Assembly: GCA_024281055.1 (NCBI GenBank)
Contig: JAMXLF010000090.1
Coordinates: 1-63,746, forward strand
Source of the DNA: Geobacteraceae bacterium
GTDB taxonomy: Bacteria > Desulfobacterota > Desulfuromonadia > Geobacterales > Geobacteraceae
Direction of reading: 5' to 3'
Length of the DNA stretch: 63,746 bases
Shown here: positions 8,248-18,300 of the stretch, piece after piece
How positions within the stretch are numbered: position 1 is the first letter of the stretch
How the letters are laid out: the number at the start of each line of letters is the position of its first letter
The notes under the pieces: generated by a model
Database searches by the model: none
Seen by the model: the letters and a program-made list of their open reading frames with translations, nothing else
Told to the model about the DNA's origin: nothing
Made by a program: the position numbers and the translations under genes

Positions 8248-9027
8248 ATGAAGGCGATCCTGGGAGGTATACTCATGGCTGCACTCATGGCGACAGGTGC
8301 GCAGGCGGCGGTCCGCACGGAGAAGGTGACGTACCGGCAGGGGGACACGGAACTGGTGGGATTTCTCGCCTATGACGACGCCGCGGCGGGGAGGCGTCCC
8401 GGCGTGCTGGTGGCACCAGAGTGGTGGGGGCTGAACGACTATGCGAAGCGGCGCGCAGAGCAGCTGGCGCGTCTCGGCTACGTGGCCTTCGCCCTCGACA
8501 TGTACGGCAAGGGGAAGACGACCACGGACCCGAAAGAGGCGGGGCTACTGGCGGGCAGGTTCCGCAGCGATCGGCAGCTGATGCGGGCCCGGGCCGCGGC
8601 CGGGCTCGAGGTGCTGAAGGGGCGGCCGCTGGTGGACCCGGCGCGGCTTGCCGCCATCGGCTACTGCTTCGGCGGCACGGTGGTGCTGGAGTTGGCGCGC
8701 AGCGGCGCCGACCTGAAAGGGGTGGTGAGCTTCCACGGCGGTCTTGCCACTCCGAACCCGGCGGACGCGAAGAACATCAAGGGGAAAGTGCTCGTGCTCC
8801 ACGGCGCCGACGACACCTTTGAGTCGCCGGCCGAGATTGCCGCCTTCCAGGAGGAGATGCGTCAGGGCCACGTGGATTGGCAGATGGTCTTCTATGGCGG
8901 GGCGGTTCACAGCTTCACCAACCCCGATGCCGGCAAGGCGGGAATCAAGGGAGTGGCCTACAACGAGGCGGCGGACCGGCGCTCGTGGCAGGCGATGCAG
9001 GATTTCTTCGCCGAGATCTTCAAATGA
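8248..9027 (+). CDS. Secreted dienelactone hydrolase family protein
   Basis: The protein has 259 residues with a signal peptide ending near GAQA, so it is probably periplasmic. It is an alpha/beta hydrolase with nucleophile motif GYCFGG (Cys near residue 140), Asp in LHGADDTFE and His in GGAVHSFT, the Cys-Asp-His triad of dienelactone hydrolases. EWWGLNDYAKRRAEQLARLGY is typical of the family. The natural substrate is unknown. A GGAGG site precedes the ATG at a normal distance. Confidence 0.87.
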   Translation: MKAILGGILMAALMATGAQAAVRTEKVTYRQGDTELVGFLAYDDAAAGRRPGVLVAPEWWGLNDYAKRRAEQLARLGYVAFALDMYGKGKTTTDPKEAGLLAGRFRSDRQLMRARAAAGLEVLKGRPLVDPARLAAIGYCFGGTVVLELARSGADLKGVVSFHGGLATPNPADAKNIKGKVLVLHGADDTFESPAEIAAFQEEMRQGHVDWQMVFYGGAVHSFTNPDAGKAGIKGVAYNEAADRRSWQAMQDFFAEIFK

Positions 9028-9136
9028 GCTGAACCGGCACCGGTAGCCGTCATTCCCATCGATGCGTCGCGTTCCTTTGACGCCGTTTCCCTTTACATGG
9101 TAGACTTTCCCGGACGTCGAAAAGGAGGAGCGGTTC

Positions 9137-9454
9137 ATGGTGAAATTGCTGGTTGTGGTTATTGTGACGTTCGCTCTGGCTGCGCCGGGTTGGGCCGACA
9201 GCGCCCCTAGGGAGAAGGGGCGGGAGATCGGCCAGGATTTCAAGCAGGGGGGAAAAGAGATCGGCGAGGGCTTCAAAAGGGGTGGACGCGAGATCGGCCA
9301 GGGCTTCCGGGAAGTGGGCCGGGAAACCGGGCATGCGGGGAAAGAGGCTGGCCGGGCCACGGGCGAATGGTTCAGGGAGACGGGGCGAAAGACCGGTGCG
9401 GCGTTCCGGCAGATGGGGAGGGACGTCAGGAAGTTCTTCGCCGGGGAACGATGA
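9137..9454 (+). CDS. Small secreted protein of eleven-residue repeats
   Basis: This 105-residue protein has a signal peptide ending at about PGWA. The mature part is about seven consecutive 11-residue units with consensus GREIGxxFKxG (for example GREIGQDFKQG and GKEIGEGFKRG). Eleven-residue periodicity predicts an 11/3 amphipathic helix, as in synuclein- or LEA-like proteins that bind membranes or protect against desiccation. That role is inference only. A GGAGGAG site precedes the ATG. I do not recognise a named family. Confidence 0.7.
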   Translation: MVKLLVVVIVTFALAAPGWADSAPREKGREIGQDFKQGGKEIGEGFKRGGREIGQGFREVGRETGHAGKEAGRATGEWFRETGRKTGAAFRQMGRDVRKFFAGER

Positions 9455-9472
9455 GCTTACCCCGGACCCGGA

Positions 9473-9793
9473 TCAGCGTCCCCGCCTGGAGGTAGCGGGC
9501 GTGCCGCGCTTCCTGTGGTCGCCGCCGAAAGGGCGCTCTTTCGGCTTCTGCGGCCGGGCCTCGCTGACGGCAATAAGCCGTCCATCGACGAGAGCGCCGT
9601 CCAGGGAATTGATCGCCTCCTTGGCGGCCTCGGCGGTCGCCATTTTGATGTACCCGCATCCCTTGGACTTGCCGCTCTGGGGATCGGTGATCAGGTGGAC
9701 CGTGCTCACGGTCCCCGCCACGGCAAAAAGCCTCCGCAGGTCATTCTCACTGGTCTCGTACGGAAGGTTCCCCACATACAACTCTCTACCCAT
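9473..9793 (-). CDS. RRM-type RNA-binding protein
   Basis: The 106-residue product starts at the ATG complementary to 9791-9793, seven bases after GGAGG. It holds one RNA recognition motif: RNP2 LYVGNL near the N-terminus and RNP1-like KGCGYIKM around residue 45, followed by DGRLIAVSEA and a basic Arg/Lys/Pro tail. Such small glycine-rich-type RRM proteins occur in several bacteria and are often linked to cold stress. The target RNA is unknown. It is convergent with the preceding 11-residue-repeat gene. Confidence 0.88.
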   Translation of the reverse strand: MGRELYVGNLPYETSENDLRRLFAVAGTVSTVHLITDPQSGKSKGCGYIKMATAEAAKEAINSLDGALVDGRLIAVSEARPQKPKERPFGGDHRKRGTPATSRRGR

Positions 9794-9937
9794 GACAGCC
9801 TCCTTTTCCCGACGTTCCCGCCGGTAACCCCCATAGTACCAGATTGCAGAAGGAATGCCCACGATTTTGCGCAGTCCCTTTCTCCTTTACTTCACCGGCG
9901 CTCTTGGGTACACTCTCCGGAAAAGGAGGGAAGGCCC

Positions 9938-11221
9938 ATGAGCAGACTTCGCACCCCGTCTCGTCGGCACACAGCTTGTAATGCAGCCGGTCATGCTCTC
10001 TTGCCGCCGGGGACTGTCGCAGCTCCCTACCGCCGGGCGCTGTGGCAGCTGCTCCTTCTGGGCGCGGCCCTGCTCCTGCAATCGTGCACCACTTCCTACG
10101 GCACGGCCGTCCGCCAGTACGGCGATGCCCCGCTCTGTTGCGCCTCGCTGGCAGACCTTCCCGTTGAGCCTCTCCAGGCGGGCGACAAGAAGAGCTTCGA
10201 TCTCAGCGATGGGGCTCCCGCTTACCGGTTCACCACGGGGAAGAGCTACTTCCGGGCCTTTGCCCTGCCGCAGGGGCCGTATCCCTACCGGGTGACCGTC
10301 CGCAGCTTCCTCGTCGGGGACCGCCTCAAGTCGGCCTACCTTTTCTTTCCCCAGCTCATCACCCTCGACGAGCAGCGCCGCGTGGTGCGCACAACAGGAC
10401 CGGGGACCTTTTCCCTGGAGCGGGCGGACCTTCTCGAGACGCTGCGGGAGACGGGAGGGCTCGGGTACAAACTCGAGGGAGGGTTGACCTTTACCGCCGA
10501 CAACCGGGACGAGCGCTACCTCGTCGTCCTGACAACCGACGAACTCCTCCGGGGAAAAACCGCCGTCTCGACCGCCGGAACGGTGCCGATGTTCCTGCCG
10601 GCATACAGCGGGACGGCGCTGTCGTCAGCGAACGAGGCAGAGGTCCCCCACGCGCCGGCGGGGCGGGTGGCCATCTCCGTCTCCCCCCTCATACCGCAGG
10701 CTCCTGTCGCTACTTCGGCGGCACCCGCCGCAGGCAAGATGAAGACACCGGAGACGCCGGCTCCCAACCCCCGCCCGGAAGGTGTCACGGTGCGGCTGGC
10801 GAGCGGCAAGGCGATCGGCGAACTCGAACTCGGCCGGACGACCGTGGACGAGGCCCGGCGCCTGTTCGACACGGCAGGTGCCGGGCTGGGTCCGGAGCGC
10901 CGGAGCGGCGCAACGGTCACCGTCGGGGAAGCCACCCTTGCGCCGAAGCGGTTCTATGCGCCGCCCGGGACCCTGTACCAGCTCTTCTTCGACGATAAAG
11001 GAATCCTTGTCCTTTTCGTCACCGGTGCCTCCGCCGAACTGCCTGCCAGTGGCAGGGAATTTATGCGACGCTTCCCCGGCGCCCGGGAGACCGGCCGCAC
11101 CCTCGGTTCGCGTGAGCTCCAGGCGTCCCTCGCCCCTTGTGTTACCCTCATTGCCGTCTTCCGCACCGGCGACGATACCCTCGACTCCGCCGCCTACGGC
11201 TACAGTTGCCCTGGCAAGTAG
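9938..11221 (+). CDS. Predicted lipoprotein with MalM-like N-terminal domain
   Basis: From the ATG at 9938, preceded by GGAGGG, the product has 427 residues. A basic N-terminal stretch precedes a hydrophobic segment ending in LLLQSC, a plausible lipobox, although the cysteine lies unusually deep (about residue 48). The true start may therefore be later. The following domain (CCASLADLPVEPLQAG...FALPQGPYPYRVTVRSF) resembles maltose-operon periplasmic protein MalM. The C-terminal half, after a Pro/Ala linker, is a separate ~130-residue domain I do not recognise. No maltose genes are nearby. Confidence 0.6.
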   Translation: MSRLRTPSRRHTACNAAGHALLPPGTVAAPYRRALWQLLLLGAALLLQSCTTSYGTAVRQYGDAPLCCASLADLPVEPLQAGDKKSFDLSDGAPAYRFTTGKSYFRAFALPQGPYPYRVTVRSFLVGDRLKSAYLFFPQLITLDEQRRVVRTTGPGTFSLERADLLETLRETGGLGYKLEGGLTFTADNRDERYLVVLTTDELLRGKTAVSTAGTVPMFLPAYSGTALSSANEAEVPHAPAGRVAISVSPLIPQAPVATSAAPAAGKMKTPETPAPNPRPEGVTVRLASGKAIGELELGRTTVDEARRLFDTAGAGLGPERRSGATVTVGEATLAPKRFYAPPGTLYQLFFDDKGILVLFVTGASAELPASGREFMRRFPGARETGRTLGSRELQASLAPCVTLIAVFRTGDDTLDSAAYGYSCPGK

Positions 11222-11315
11222 CCCACTGCCCTTTCACCGGCGTTTGCACTTGCCGTCGCCTGTGTTACTGTTGAAGCTGAGAGTGGGCACGACAACGCAA
11301 AGGGGTGCACGGGGA

Positions 11316-12569
11316 ATGAAACGGGTGGTGATCGTCGGCGTGGGGTTTGGCGGGCTGCGGGCGGCCCGCGCCCTGGCGGGGCAGGGGATGGAGGTGATGC
11401 TGCTCGACCGGCAGAACTACCACCTCTTCCAACCCCTTCTCTACCAAGTGGCGACGGCTGGCTTGGAGCAGGAGTCGATCGCCTACCCGATCCGGGCGAT
11501 GGTGCGCCGCTGGGAAGGGGTACATTTCCGCCTCGCCGAAGTGTGCGGCGCCGATTTGGCCAACCGTCGCCTCTTCATTGCCGGTGGCACCATCGACTAC
11601 GACTACCTGGTCCTGGCCGCCGGGAGCGTCACGAACTTCTTCGGCCTGGCGAGCATCGAACGCCATGCCCGCGACCTGAAAATGCTCGGTCATGCCGTTG
11701 AGCTGCGCAACCAGATCCTCGGCTCCTTCGAGCGGGCCGCCCGGGAGACGGACCCGGCCAAGCGCCGGGCGCTCCTTACCTTCGTCATCGTCGGAGGGGG
11801 GCCGACCGGCGTGGAGTTCGCCGGTGCCATGGCGGAGCTGGCGCGCTTCGTGCTCGCGAAGGACTATCCCGAGCTGCGGGTCAGCGAACCCCGCATCATC
11901 CTGGCCGAGGCGACCGACCGGCTGCTGGCTGCGCTTCCGGAGGAACTGCAGCGGTATGCCCTGGAAAAGCTCAAACGGATGGGGGTGGAGGTGCTCCTCG
12001 ACACGCGGGTGACTGCTGCGGAGCCGGAACGGGTGATGCTGCACGACGGTACGGCGATCCCTGCCCATACCCTCTTCTGGTCGGCGGGGGTCCGGGCCGC
12101 ACCGCTGGCCGATGCGCTCCCCGTCCCCCGGACCTCCGGCGGGCGCATCCCGGTGGCAGCCGACCTGACCCTGGCGGAGCACCCGGAGGTGTTCGTGATC
12201 GGCGACCTCGCCTACGTGGAACAGGGCGGAGTGCCGCTCCCCATGGTCGCTCCGGTGGCGATGCAGCAGGGGGACTATGCGGGACGGGCAATTCTCGCCC
12301 GTCACCTCGGCAAGCCGTTTCCACCGTTTCGCTTTCACGACAAGGGAACCATGGCCACCATCGGCCGGAGTGCCGCCGTGGCTACCGTTGCCGGGAAAAA
12401 CTTCTCCGGGTACCTCGCCTGGCTTGTCTGGCTCGGCCTCCACCTCTACTACCTGATCGGCTTTCGCAACCGGCTCTTCGTTCTCCTGAACTGGGCCTAC
12501 TACTACCTCTTCTACGAGCGCCAGGTACGGCTCATCACCCGGGAAGGCGAGGGAGGGAGCTGCCAGTAG
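11316..12569 (+). CDS. ndh: Type II NADH dehydrogenase-like flavoprotein
   Basis: This 417-residue FAD-dependent oxidoreductase has an FAD-binding GVGFGG at the N-terminus, YHLFQPLLYQVATAGLE as in NDH-2 enzymes, a second Rossmann motif VIVGGGPTGVEFAGAMAEL and VIGDLAY near the C-terminal FAD site. The C-terminus carries aromatic, amphipathic stretches (LAWLVWLGLHLYYLIGF) that would anchor it to the inner membrane. It would transfer electrons from NADH to quinone without proton pumping. A weak GGGG site precedes the ATG. A bidirectional terminator follows. Confidence 0.87.
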   Translation: MKRVVIVGVGFGGLRAARALAGQGMEVMLLDRQNYHLFQPLLYQVATAGLEQESIAYPIRAMVRRWEGVHFRLAEVCGADLANRRLFIAGGTIDYDYLVLAAGSVTNFFGLASIERHARDLKMLGHAVELRNQILGSFERAARETDPAKRRALLTFVIVGGGPTGVEFAGAMAELARFVLAKDYPELRVSEPRIILAEATDRLLAALPEELQRYALEKLKRMGVEVLLDTRVTAAEPERVMLHDGTAIPAHTLFWSAGVRAAPLADALPVPRTSGGRIPVAADLTLAEHPEVFVIGDLAYVEQGGVPLPMVAPVAMQQGDYAGRAILARHLGKPFPPFRFHDKGTMATIGRSAAVATVAGKNFSGYLAWLVWLGLHLYYLIGFRNRLFVLLNWAYYYLFYERQVRLITREGEGGSCQ

Positions 12570-12609
12570 GCAGGGCGGGGAGTTGGCCGGTGAGGGAAAC
12601 GGCTTTCAC

Positions 12610-12642
12610 AAAAAAAGCCCCGGCTTTCGCCGGGGCTTTTTT
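12610..12642. terminator. Bidirectional intrinsic terminator
   Basis: AGCCCCGG/CCGGGGCT stem with a 6-base loop, flanked by an A-run on the left and a T-run on the right. It serves both ndh (plus) and the convergent cold-shock gene (minus). Confidence 0.92.
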
Positions 12643-12664
12643 CGTCGCAATGAAGCGCGTGTCC

Positions 12665-12865
12665 TTACGCTCTGGTTACGTTGGCGGCCTGCAGACCCTT
12701 CGGGCCCTTGACCACCTCGAACGTCACCCTATCGCCTTCAGCCAGGGACTTGAACCCGTTGCCCGTGATGGCGGAAAAATGCACGAAAACGTCTTCACCG
12801 TTTTCCTGCTCCAGAAAACCAAATCCCTTGCTGTCGTTGAACCATTTTACCGTGCCGTTTACCAT
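12665..12865 (-). CDS. Cold-shock domain protein
   Basis: This 66-residue CspA-type protein begins [20 protein letters not shown] and contains RNP1 KGFGFL and RNP2 VFVHFS, the single-stranded nucleic acid-binding motifs. It would act as an RNA chaperone. The ATG follows AGGAGAAGG at a good distance; longer in-frame versions lack this. The leader is about 80 bases and may take part in thermoregulation, as in other csp genes. Confidence 0.95.
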   Translation of the reverse strand: MVNGTVKWFNDSKGFGFLEQENGEDVFVHFSAITGNGFKSLAEGDRVTFEVVKGPKGLQAANVTRA

Positions 12866-12929
12866 GTACTGTACCTTCTCCTGAGACTTTCTCTGTTGAA
12901 TTCTATCCGGGGAGATCCGCGGATATTTA

Positions 12930-12962
12930 TTCAACCTACCAACATTCCCGTCGCATTGTCAA
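12930..12962 (-). promoter_or_regulatory. Candidate promoter of the cold-shock gene
   Basis: TTGACA (minus strand, complementary to 12957-12962) followed by an 18-base spacer and TAGGTT. The -35 box is perfect and the -10 box is weak. The rest of the 326-bp gap up to the methyltransferase gene shows no convincing gene. Confidence 0.4.
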
Positions 12963-13191
12963 GTTAAATTCCACGGCTGTCGGCGATATTTCCCGCCAAT
13001 TGCGGGGAAAAGGACACGTTGGTGTGCCCCTGACGGACAGGCCTGCCATGGCCGGGCGGTGCGGCTGCCGGTGTCGATTGCTGCCCGGGCAGACCTCAAA
13101 AGGGGGGAAATATCAGCCGGGATGTGTTACAGTGCACGTTGATCGATGTTGAATGCCGCCACCGCTGGAGTGCTCCACCCTGAGGATTCGT

Positions 13192-14400
13192 ATGATGCAA
13201 AAAAAGGAAAAGAGGACGGTTGGCCCCGAATCGGTACGGATGATCGGGTTGGGACATCCGTGGATTATCGCCGACGCCTATACGAAACGGTGGCCTGCAG
13301 GCCAGGCCGGTGATCTCGTGGACCTGACCGACGACCAGGGGCGTTTTCTCGCCACGGCGCTACTCGATCCTGCCGAGCGGGTGGTGGCCCGGGTGTTGAC
13401 CAGGGAACGGATGCGGCTTGACCGGTCCTGGATCAGCAAGCGCCTGCAGGCGGCTATTCAGCTGCGTCGGGACTATGCGGATCTGGGCGACAGCAATGCC
13501 TACCGGCTGGTGAATGGTGAAGGAGACGGTCTGCCCGGCCTTACGGTGGATTGCTATGGCGACTACCTCATGGTGCAGCTCTACTGCACGGGGTGGCGGC
13601 CGCACCTCCCTCTGGTCACCCAGGCTCTCCAGGAACTGCGGGAGCCGGTGGGGATCTACGAAAAGTTTCGGCCGCGGAATACCCGAGAACTGGAGGCGGT
13701 GAGCGACACGAAAAGCTACGGTCGGCTTCTGGCCGGCACCGCCGCGCCTCCTCTCCTGCCGGTACAGGAAAATGGCCTGAATTTCCTGGTGAGCCTGGAG
13801 CGGGGGCTCAATACCGGGCTCTTTCTCGACCAGCGCAAGAACCGCCGCGATCTGATGCCCCGGGTCAGGGGAAAACGATTGCTGAACCTGTTTGCGTACA
13901 CCGCCGCGTTTTCCGTGGCGGCCGCGGCGGCAGGGGCGAGCCTGGTAACCAGCGTCGATGCCTCGCCTGCCTATACTGATTGGGGGCGGGCGAACTTCGG
14001 GGCCAACCGGCTCAACCCGAAACGCCACGAATTCATCGTCGGCGACTGTCGAGAGGTTCTGCACGAACTGGTGCAGCGGGGGAACCCTTACGACATCGTC
14101 GTCATGGATCCGCCGTCTTTTTCAACCACGGCGAGCAGCCGCTTCACCACTCGCGGCGGCACTGCCGAGCTGGTTGCCGCAGCGCTCTCACTGCTGCGAG
14201 AGGGGGGGCTCCTGATCGCCTCCTCCAATCACCAGAAGGTGGATGTGGCCGATTACCTCAAGGAACTGCGTCGCGGCGCCCTGGAGGCGGGGAGCGAGCT
14301 GCGGGTCGTCACCCTGTCGGGGCAGCCGGAGGATTTCCCCTACCCGGTCAGCTTCCCTGAGGGACGCTATCTGAAGTATGTGGTGTGCGTGAAGGCCTGA
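13192..14400 (+). CDS. RlmI-like 23S rRNA (cytosine-C5) methyltransferase
   Basis: The 402-residue product resembles RlmI/YccW (COG1092). An N-terminal PUA-like domain (GHPWIIADAYTKRW...) is followed by a Rossmann methyltransferase with NLFAYTAAFSVAAAAAGA as SAM motif I, VTSVDASPAY and the catalytic VMDPPSF. RlmI makes m5C1962 in 23S rRNA. The same family architecture can have other rRNA targets, so the exact base is unproven. The ATG at 13192 follows GAGG by six bases. Confidence 0.85.
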   Translation: MMQKKEKRTVGPESVRMIGLGHPWIIADAYTKRWPAGQAGDLVDLTDDQGRFLATALLDPAERVVARVLTRERMRLDRSWISKRLQAAIQLRRDYADLGDSNAYRLVNGEGDGLPGLTVDCYGDYLMVQLYCTGWRPHLPLVTQALQELREPVGIYEKFRPRNTRELEAVSDTKSYGRLLAGTAAPPLLPVQENGLNFLVSLERGLNTGLFLDQRKNRRDLMPRVRGKRLLNLFAYTAAFSVAAAAAGASLVTSVDASPAYTDWGRANFGANRLNPKRHEFIVGDCREVLHELVQRGNPYDIVVMDPPSFSTTASSRFTTRGGTAELVAAALSLLREGGLLIASSNHQKVDVADYLKELRRGALEAGSELRVVTLSGQPEDFPYPVSFPEGRYLKYVVCVKA

Positions 14401-14432
14401 CGAAAATTTAAACGAGTGATTTCGGGTAACCC

Positions 14433-15194
14433 ATGGTTAAAGGCATCCTCATCGATCTCAGCGGCACCGTCCACATCGGTGACCGCGCCATTCCCGGGGC
14501 GGCGGAGGCGATCCGGCGGCTTCAGCGGGAAGGCATTCCCTTCCGGTTCGTGACCAACACCTCGCGCAAGACCCGGCAGATGCTGCACGAGGATCTGCTG
14601 CGGTTCGGTTTCGAGGTGCCGGCCGCACATATCTTCACCGCGCCGCTGGCGGTCCACCGCTACCTCGAGCAGCACGCCCTGCGGCCGTTTCTCCTCATTC
14701 ACCCCGATCTGGCCCCGGAGTTCGCCGATCTGTCCCAGGAGGACCCCACTGCCGTCGTTGTCGGTTTTGCCCAGTACGCCTTTACCTATGCCAATCTCAA
14801 TCGGGCCTTCCAGCTCCTGAAGAACGGCAGGCCCCTTCTCGCCACCGGCAAGACGCGCTATTTCCAGGGTGCGGACAGCCTCGAACTGGATGCGGGGCCG
14901 TTCGTCACCGCGCTGGAATATGCCGCCGAAACCGAAGTGCTCGTGCTGGGAAAGCCGTCGCCCCGATTCTTCCTCGGCGCCGTCGCGGAGCTGGGGTGCC
15001 GCCCGGACGAGGTGGTCATGGTGGGTGATGACGCCGTGTCGGATGTGGGAGGAGCACTGGCAGCGGGCCTGCGCGGTGTCCTCGTGCAGACCGGCAAGTA
15101 CCGGCAGGGGGATGAGGGGAAGACCGGCCATTCCGACGCCGTTTTGGTGCGGGATATCGGTGCCGCTGTCGATAAAATACTCGCCGACTTGTGA
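14433..15194 (+). CDS. HAD-superfamily IIA phosphatase, HDHD2/LHPP type
   Basis: This 253-residue HAD hydrolase has motif I DLSGTVHI. The second Asp of the usual DxD is Ser, as is normal for the HDHD2/LHPP branch rather than a mutation. VTNTSRK is motif II, and GKPSPRFF with MVGDDAVSDVGGALAAG form motifs III/IV. The cap domain is of type C2. Relatives dephosphorylate small molecules or phospho-amino acids; the substrate here is unknown. It lies 32 bp after the rRNA methyltransferase gene. Confidence 0.87.
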   Translation: MVKGILIDLSGTVHIGDRAIPGAAEAIRRLQREGIPFRFVTNTSRKTRQMLHEDLLRFGFEVPAAHIFTAPLAVHRYLEQHALRPFLLIHPDLAPEFADLSQEDPTAVVVGFAQYAFTYANLNRAFQLLKNGRPLLATGKTRYFQGADSLELDAGPFVTALEYAAETEVLVLGKPSPRFFLGAVAELGCRPDEVVMVGDDAVSDVGGALAAGLRGVLVQTGKYRQGDEGKTGHSDAVLVRDIGAAVDKILADL

Positions 15195-15383
15195 CATGTC
15201 GCGTTAGATCTGAGTTCGTCCCTGGAATCAGTCCACTTCTATGCCCAGTTTTTTTGCGTGGGAAACCCCTTTTGAACTTGACAGAAAGGCTTTTAATGAG
15301 CGATTCTGTTTCTCACAGCGGCAATCGTAAAGAACGATCCGCTTGTCGGTGCAGATAACCTGCCCAAAGAGGAGATGCCAGAA

Positions 15384-18300
15384 ATGAAGCAGAGCACAGG
15401 CCTTCAACCGATGTTGGTAAGCCTGGCACTGGCGTTACTTCTGTTGGCTCACTCATTGCTCGCCCCGGCTGTGCACGGCGCCACCATCACTTACCAGGGG
15501 AGCATCACCTACACGTCCGCAAGCGGGAACGTAACGTCATTCTCCCTCACCAAGCCCGCCGCGACCCGAGTGACTGACGTCCTGGTAGCCCAGATCACCA
15601 TCAAGGGGACCGGCATCGCCATCACTCCTCCCGCCGGCTGGACCCAGGTTTTCGCGACGTCCAACGGCCTGACCCAGTACATCTACTACAAAGTCGCTAC
15701 CGACAGCGAGCCGGCCTCCTACACCTGGACCATTTCCCCTGCGCGGGTCGTGGCCGCCGGACTCGCCCTCTACCGGGGGGTGACCAGCAACACCGCGGCC
15801 ATCATCAACGCTTCCGGCGCCCAGACCCAGGGAGGCGTGAACGGCAGCATTACGGCTCCATCGATCACCGCCACCGTTGCCAACACCATGCTGCTGGCCT
15901 TCTTTGCAGGCGCCAGCAACACCACCATCACGGCCAACTCGCCTTTGACCGGCCAGTATTCCCTGAACAACGGGGGGACGAACGTTGCCGACGGCGCTGG
16001 CTACCAGCTTCTGACCGCTGCCGGAGCCACCGGCACCAGGACGGCAACCGTCAGAAAAGGGGCAAAGCTCGCCGGTTCCGGCAACGCCGTCGGACAGATG
16101 GTTGCCCTGGCGCCTTCATCCTTGGACCATTTCGTTATCGAGGCGGTGGGGGGCGGATCCCTCCCGGCCCAGATGCAACGAACGCCGTTCAATGTCCAGA
16201 TACGGGCTGTGGACAGCAGCGGCGCAACCGTAACCAGCTACGGGGGAAAAGTGACGGTTTCCTCCACCGGGACCCTCTCGGCCGGCAGCGGTACCACCGG
16301 CACCTTTGTGAACGGTGTCCTTACCCCCTGGAGCCTCGCCTACTCGAACTTCGGCTCCTTCACCATCACGGTCACCGACTATACCATCCCGACCATCACC
16401 GGCAGCGCTGCTGTCACGGTGAACCCCATCCTCGACCACTTCACGGTGCAAGCCACCGGCGGCGGTTCGATCCCGAACCAGACCACTGGCGTTCCCTTCT
16501 CCATCCTGATCACTGCCCAGACCTCCGCCAATACAACATTCACGAGCTTTACCGGCACGGTCACTATCACCTCCACCGGCACCCTCGATGCAGGAGGGGG
16601 CACGACGGCCAGCTTCACGGGAGGGGTGCTGACACAGAGCGTGACTATCTCCAACGCCGGGACCTGGACCATCACGGCGACCCAGACAAGCGGGACGGCG
16701 ACCGGAACGAGCAACTCCTTCAGCGTTGGGACCGTCGGCGACTTCAACGTCTTCGAAAGCTCACTGCCTGCCGGTACCGTTAACGGCTACATCGGGACCA
16801 AGATCGCCGGGGTCCCCTTCGGGCTCGACGTAATCGCCGTGAACACCACCACCAACACGGTGAACACCAGCTTCAACGACTCTGTGAAGGTCGAGATCCT
16901 CGGCAGCACCAGGACGGGAATTTCCGTCGGCGCCAACAGTTGCCCTACCAACTCGGCCGATTACACGGTTCTTCAGACTGTATCGTCCGCGCCTATCACC
17001 AATGGCCGTTCCACGGTCAATTTCGCCGCGGTGGCCGATGTCTGGCGAGAATCACGGGTCCGGGTCACCTACCCGGCGAGCGGAACGCCGACGACAGTCG
17101 TCTGCTCGGACGACGTCTTCGCGATCCGGCCGAGTTTTCTCGCGGTCGCCGTGACCGACGGAAACTGGCAGACCGCCGGCACCACCCGCGCCCTCGCCAA
17201 CACGGCCGCCGCGGGGGGAGCAGTGCACAAGGCGGGTCAGCCGTTCACCATCACGGTGACCGCTTACAACGGCGCCGCCACACCGGCCGTCACCGGCAAC
17301 TATACCGTCAACTACACTCCGAGTCCGGCGGTGCAGACCCTCGCCTGCCAACTCCCCACGGGGTGCGTCAACGGCGCCCTCAACGCGGGGACGTGGACTG
17401 TCACCGGTCCCGGCGTCGTCCAGACCGCGACCGCCGCCTACAGCGAGGCCGGGACCTTCAGCCTGGCGCTGCATGACCTCGCCTTTGCCTCCGACGATAC
17501 CGGAGATCCCGTCAGCCCGGCGATTTACCCGGTTCCCCAAGGGGGTGGCGCCTTGGGTGTCGGTCGCTTCGTTCCCGACCACTTCGTCCTCGCCGCAAAT
17601 AACGCACCGATTTTCAGGACATTCAACACGACCGACGCAAGCTGTTCCACTCCGGTTTCACCCGATACCGCCCGCGCCTTCACCTACATCGGCCAGCAGT
17701 TCGGCTACGCCACGACGCCGCAACTCCTGGTCACGGCCCAGAATGCGGCGAACGCAACGACCGCCAACTACAGCGGCACCCTCTGGAAGATCAACCCGGC
17801 CGCGGATGTGACGCAGACATACGTCAATACCCCGATTCCGCCGGATACGCCGCCCCCCCTCACCTCGCAGCTCCAGACGCCGACCGCCGCCCCGAGCGGG
17901 GGCGGTGCAGGGATAGTCACCGCCAACGGCGCCGACCTCCTATCCTTCACCCGGACCCCGCTCACCCCCCAGGGGACCTTCAACGCCGACATCTCCCTTG
18001 CGGTCAACGTTCAGGATTCCTCCGAGTCGGCGGTCAGCGGTAACGGCACCATCCTTTCCACCGGCGCGGTAACGTTCGACGGCACGAGTGGCAACGGCAT
18101 CGACTTCGACTCCGGCGACCTCTTCATCTTCGGCCAGCTCGAATTTCCTCCACCCGCCCCCGTCGGTTTGGCCACCCTTCCCCTCAACATCCCCATCGGG
18201 GTCCAGTGGTACGACGACATTGACTACTCCCCCGGTCAGTTCGTCATCACCGATAACGACTATTGCACCACCTACGGTTCGGCCAACGTCTCCCTGAGTA

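Noticed and set aside
15195-15383. Possible riboswitch leader before the MshQ-like gene
   Set aside because: No GEMM elements or terminator hairpin found. Only a TTGACA without a good -10 box, although the protein shares the C-terminal module of the riboswitch-controlled proteins.
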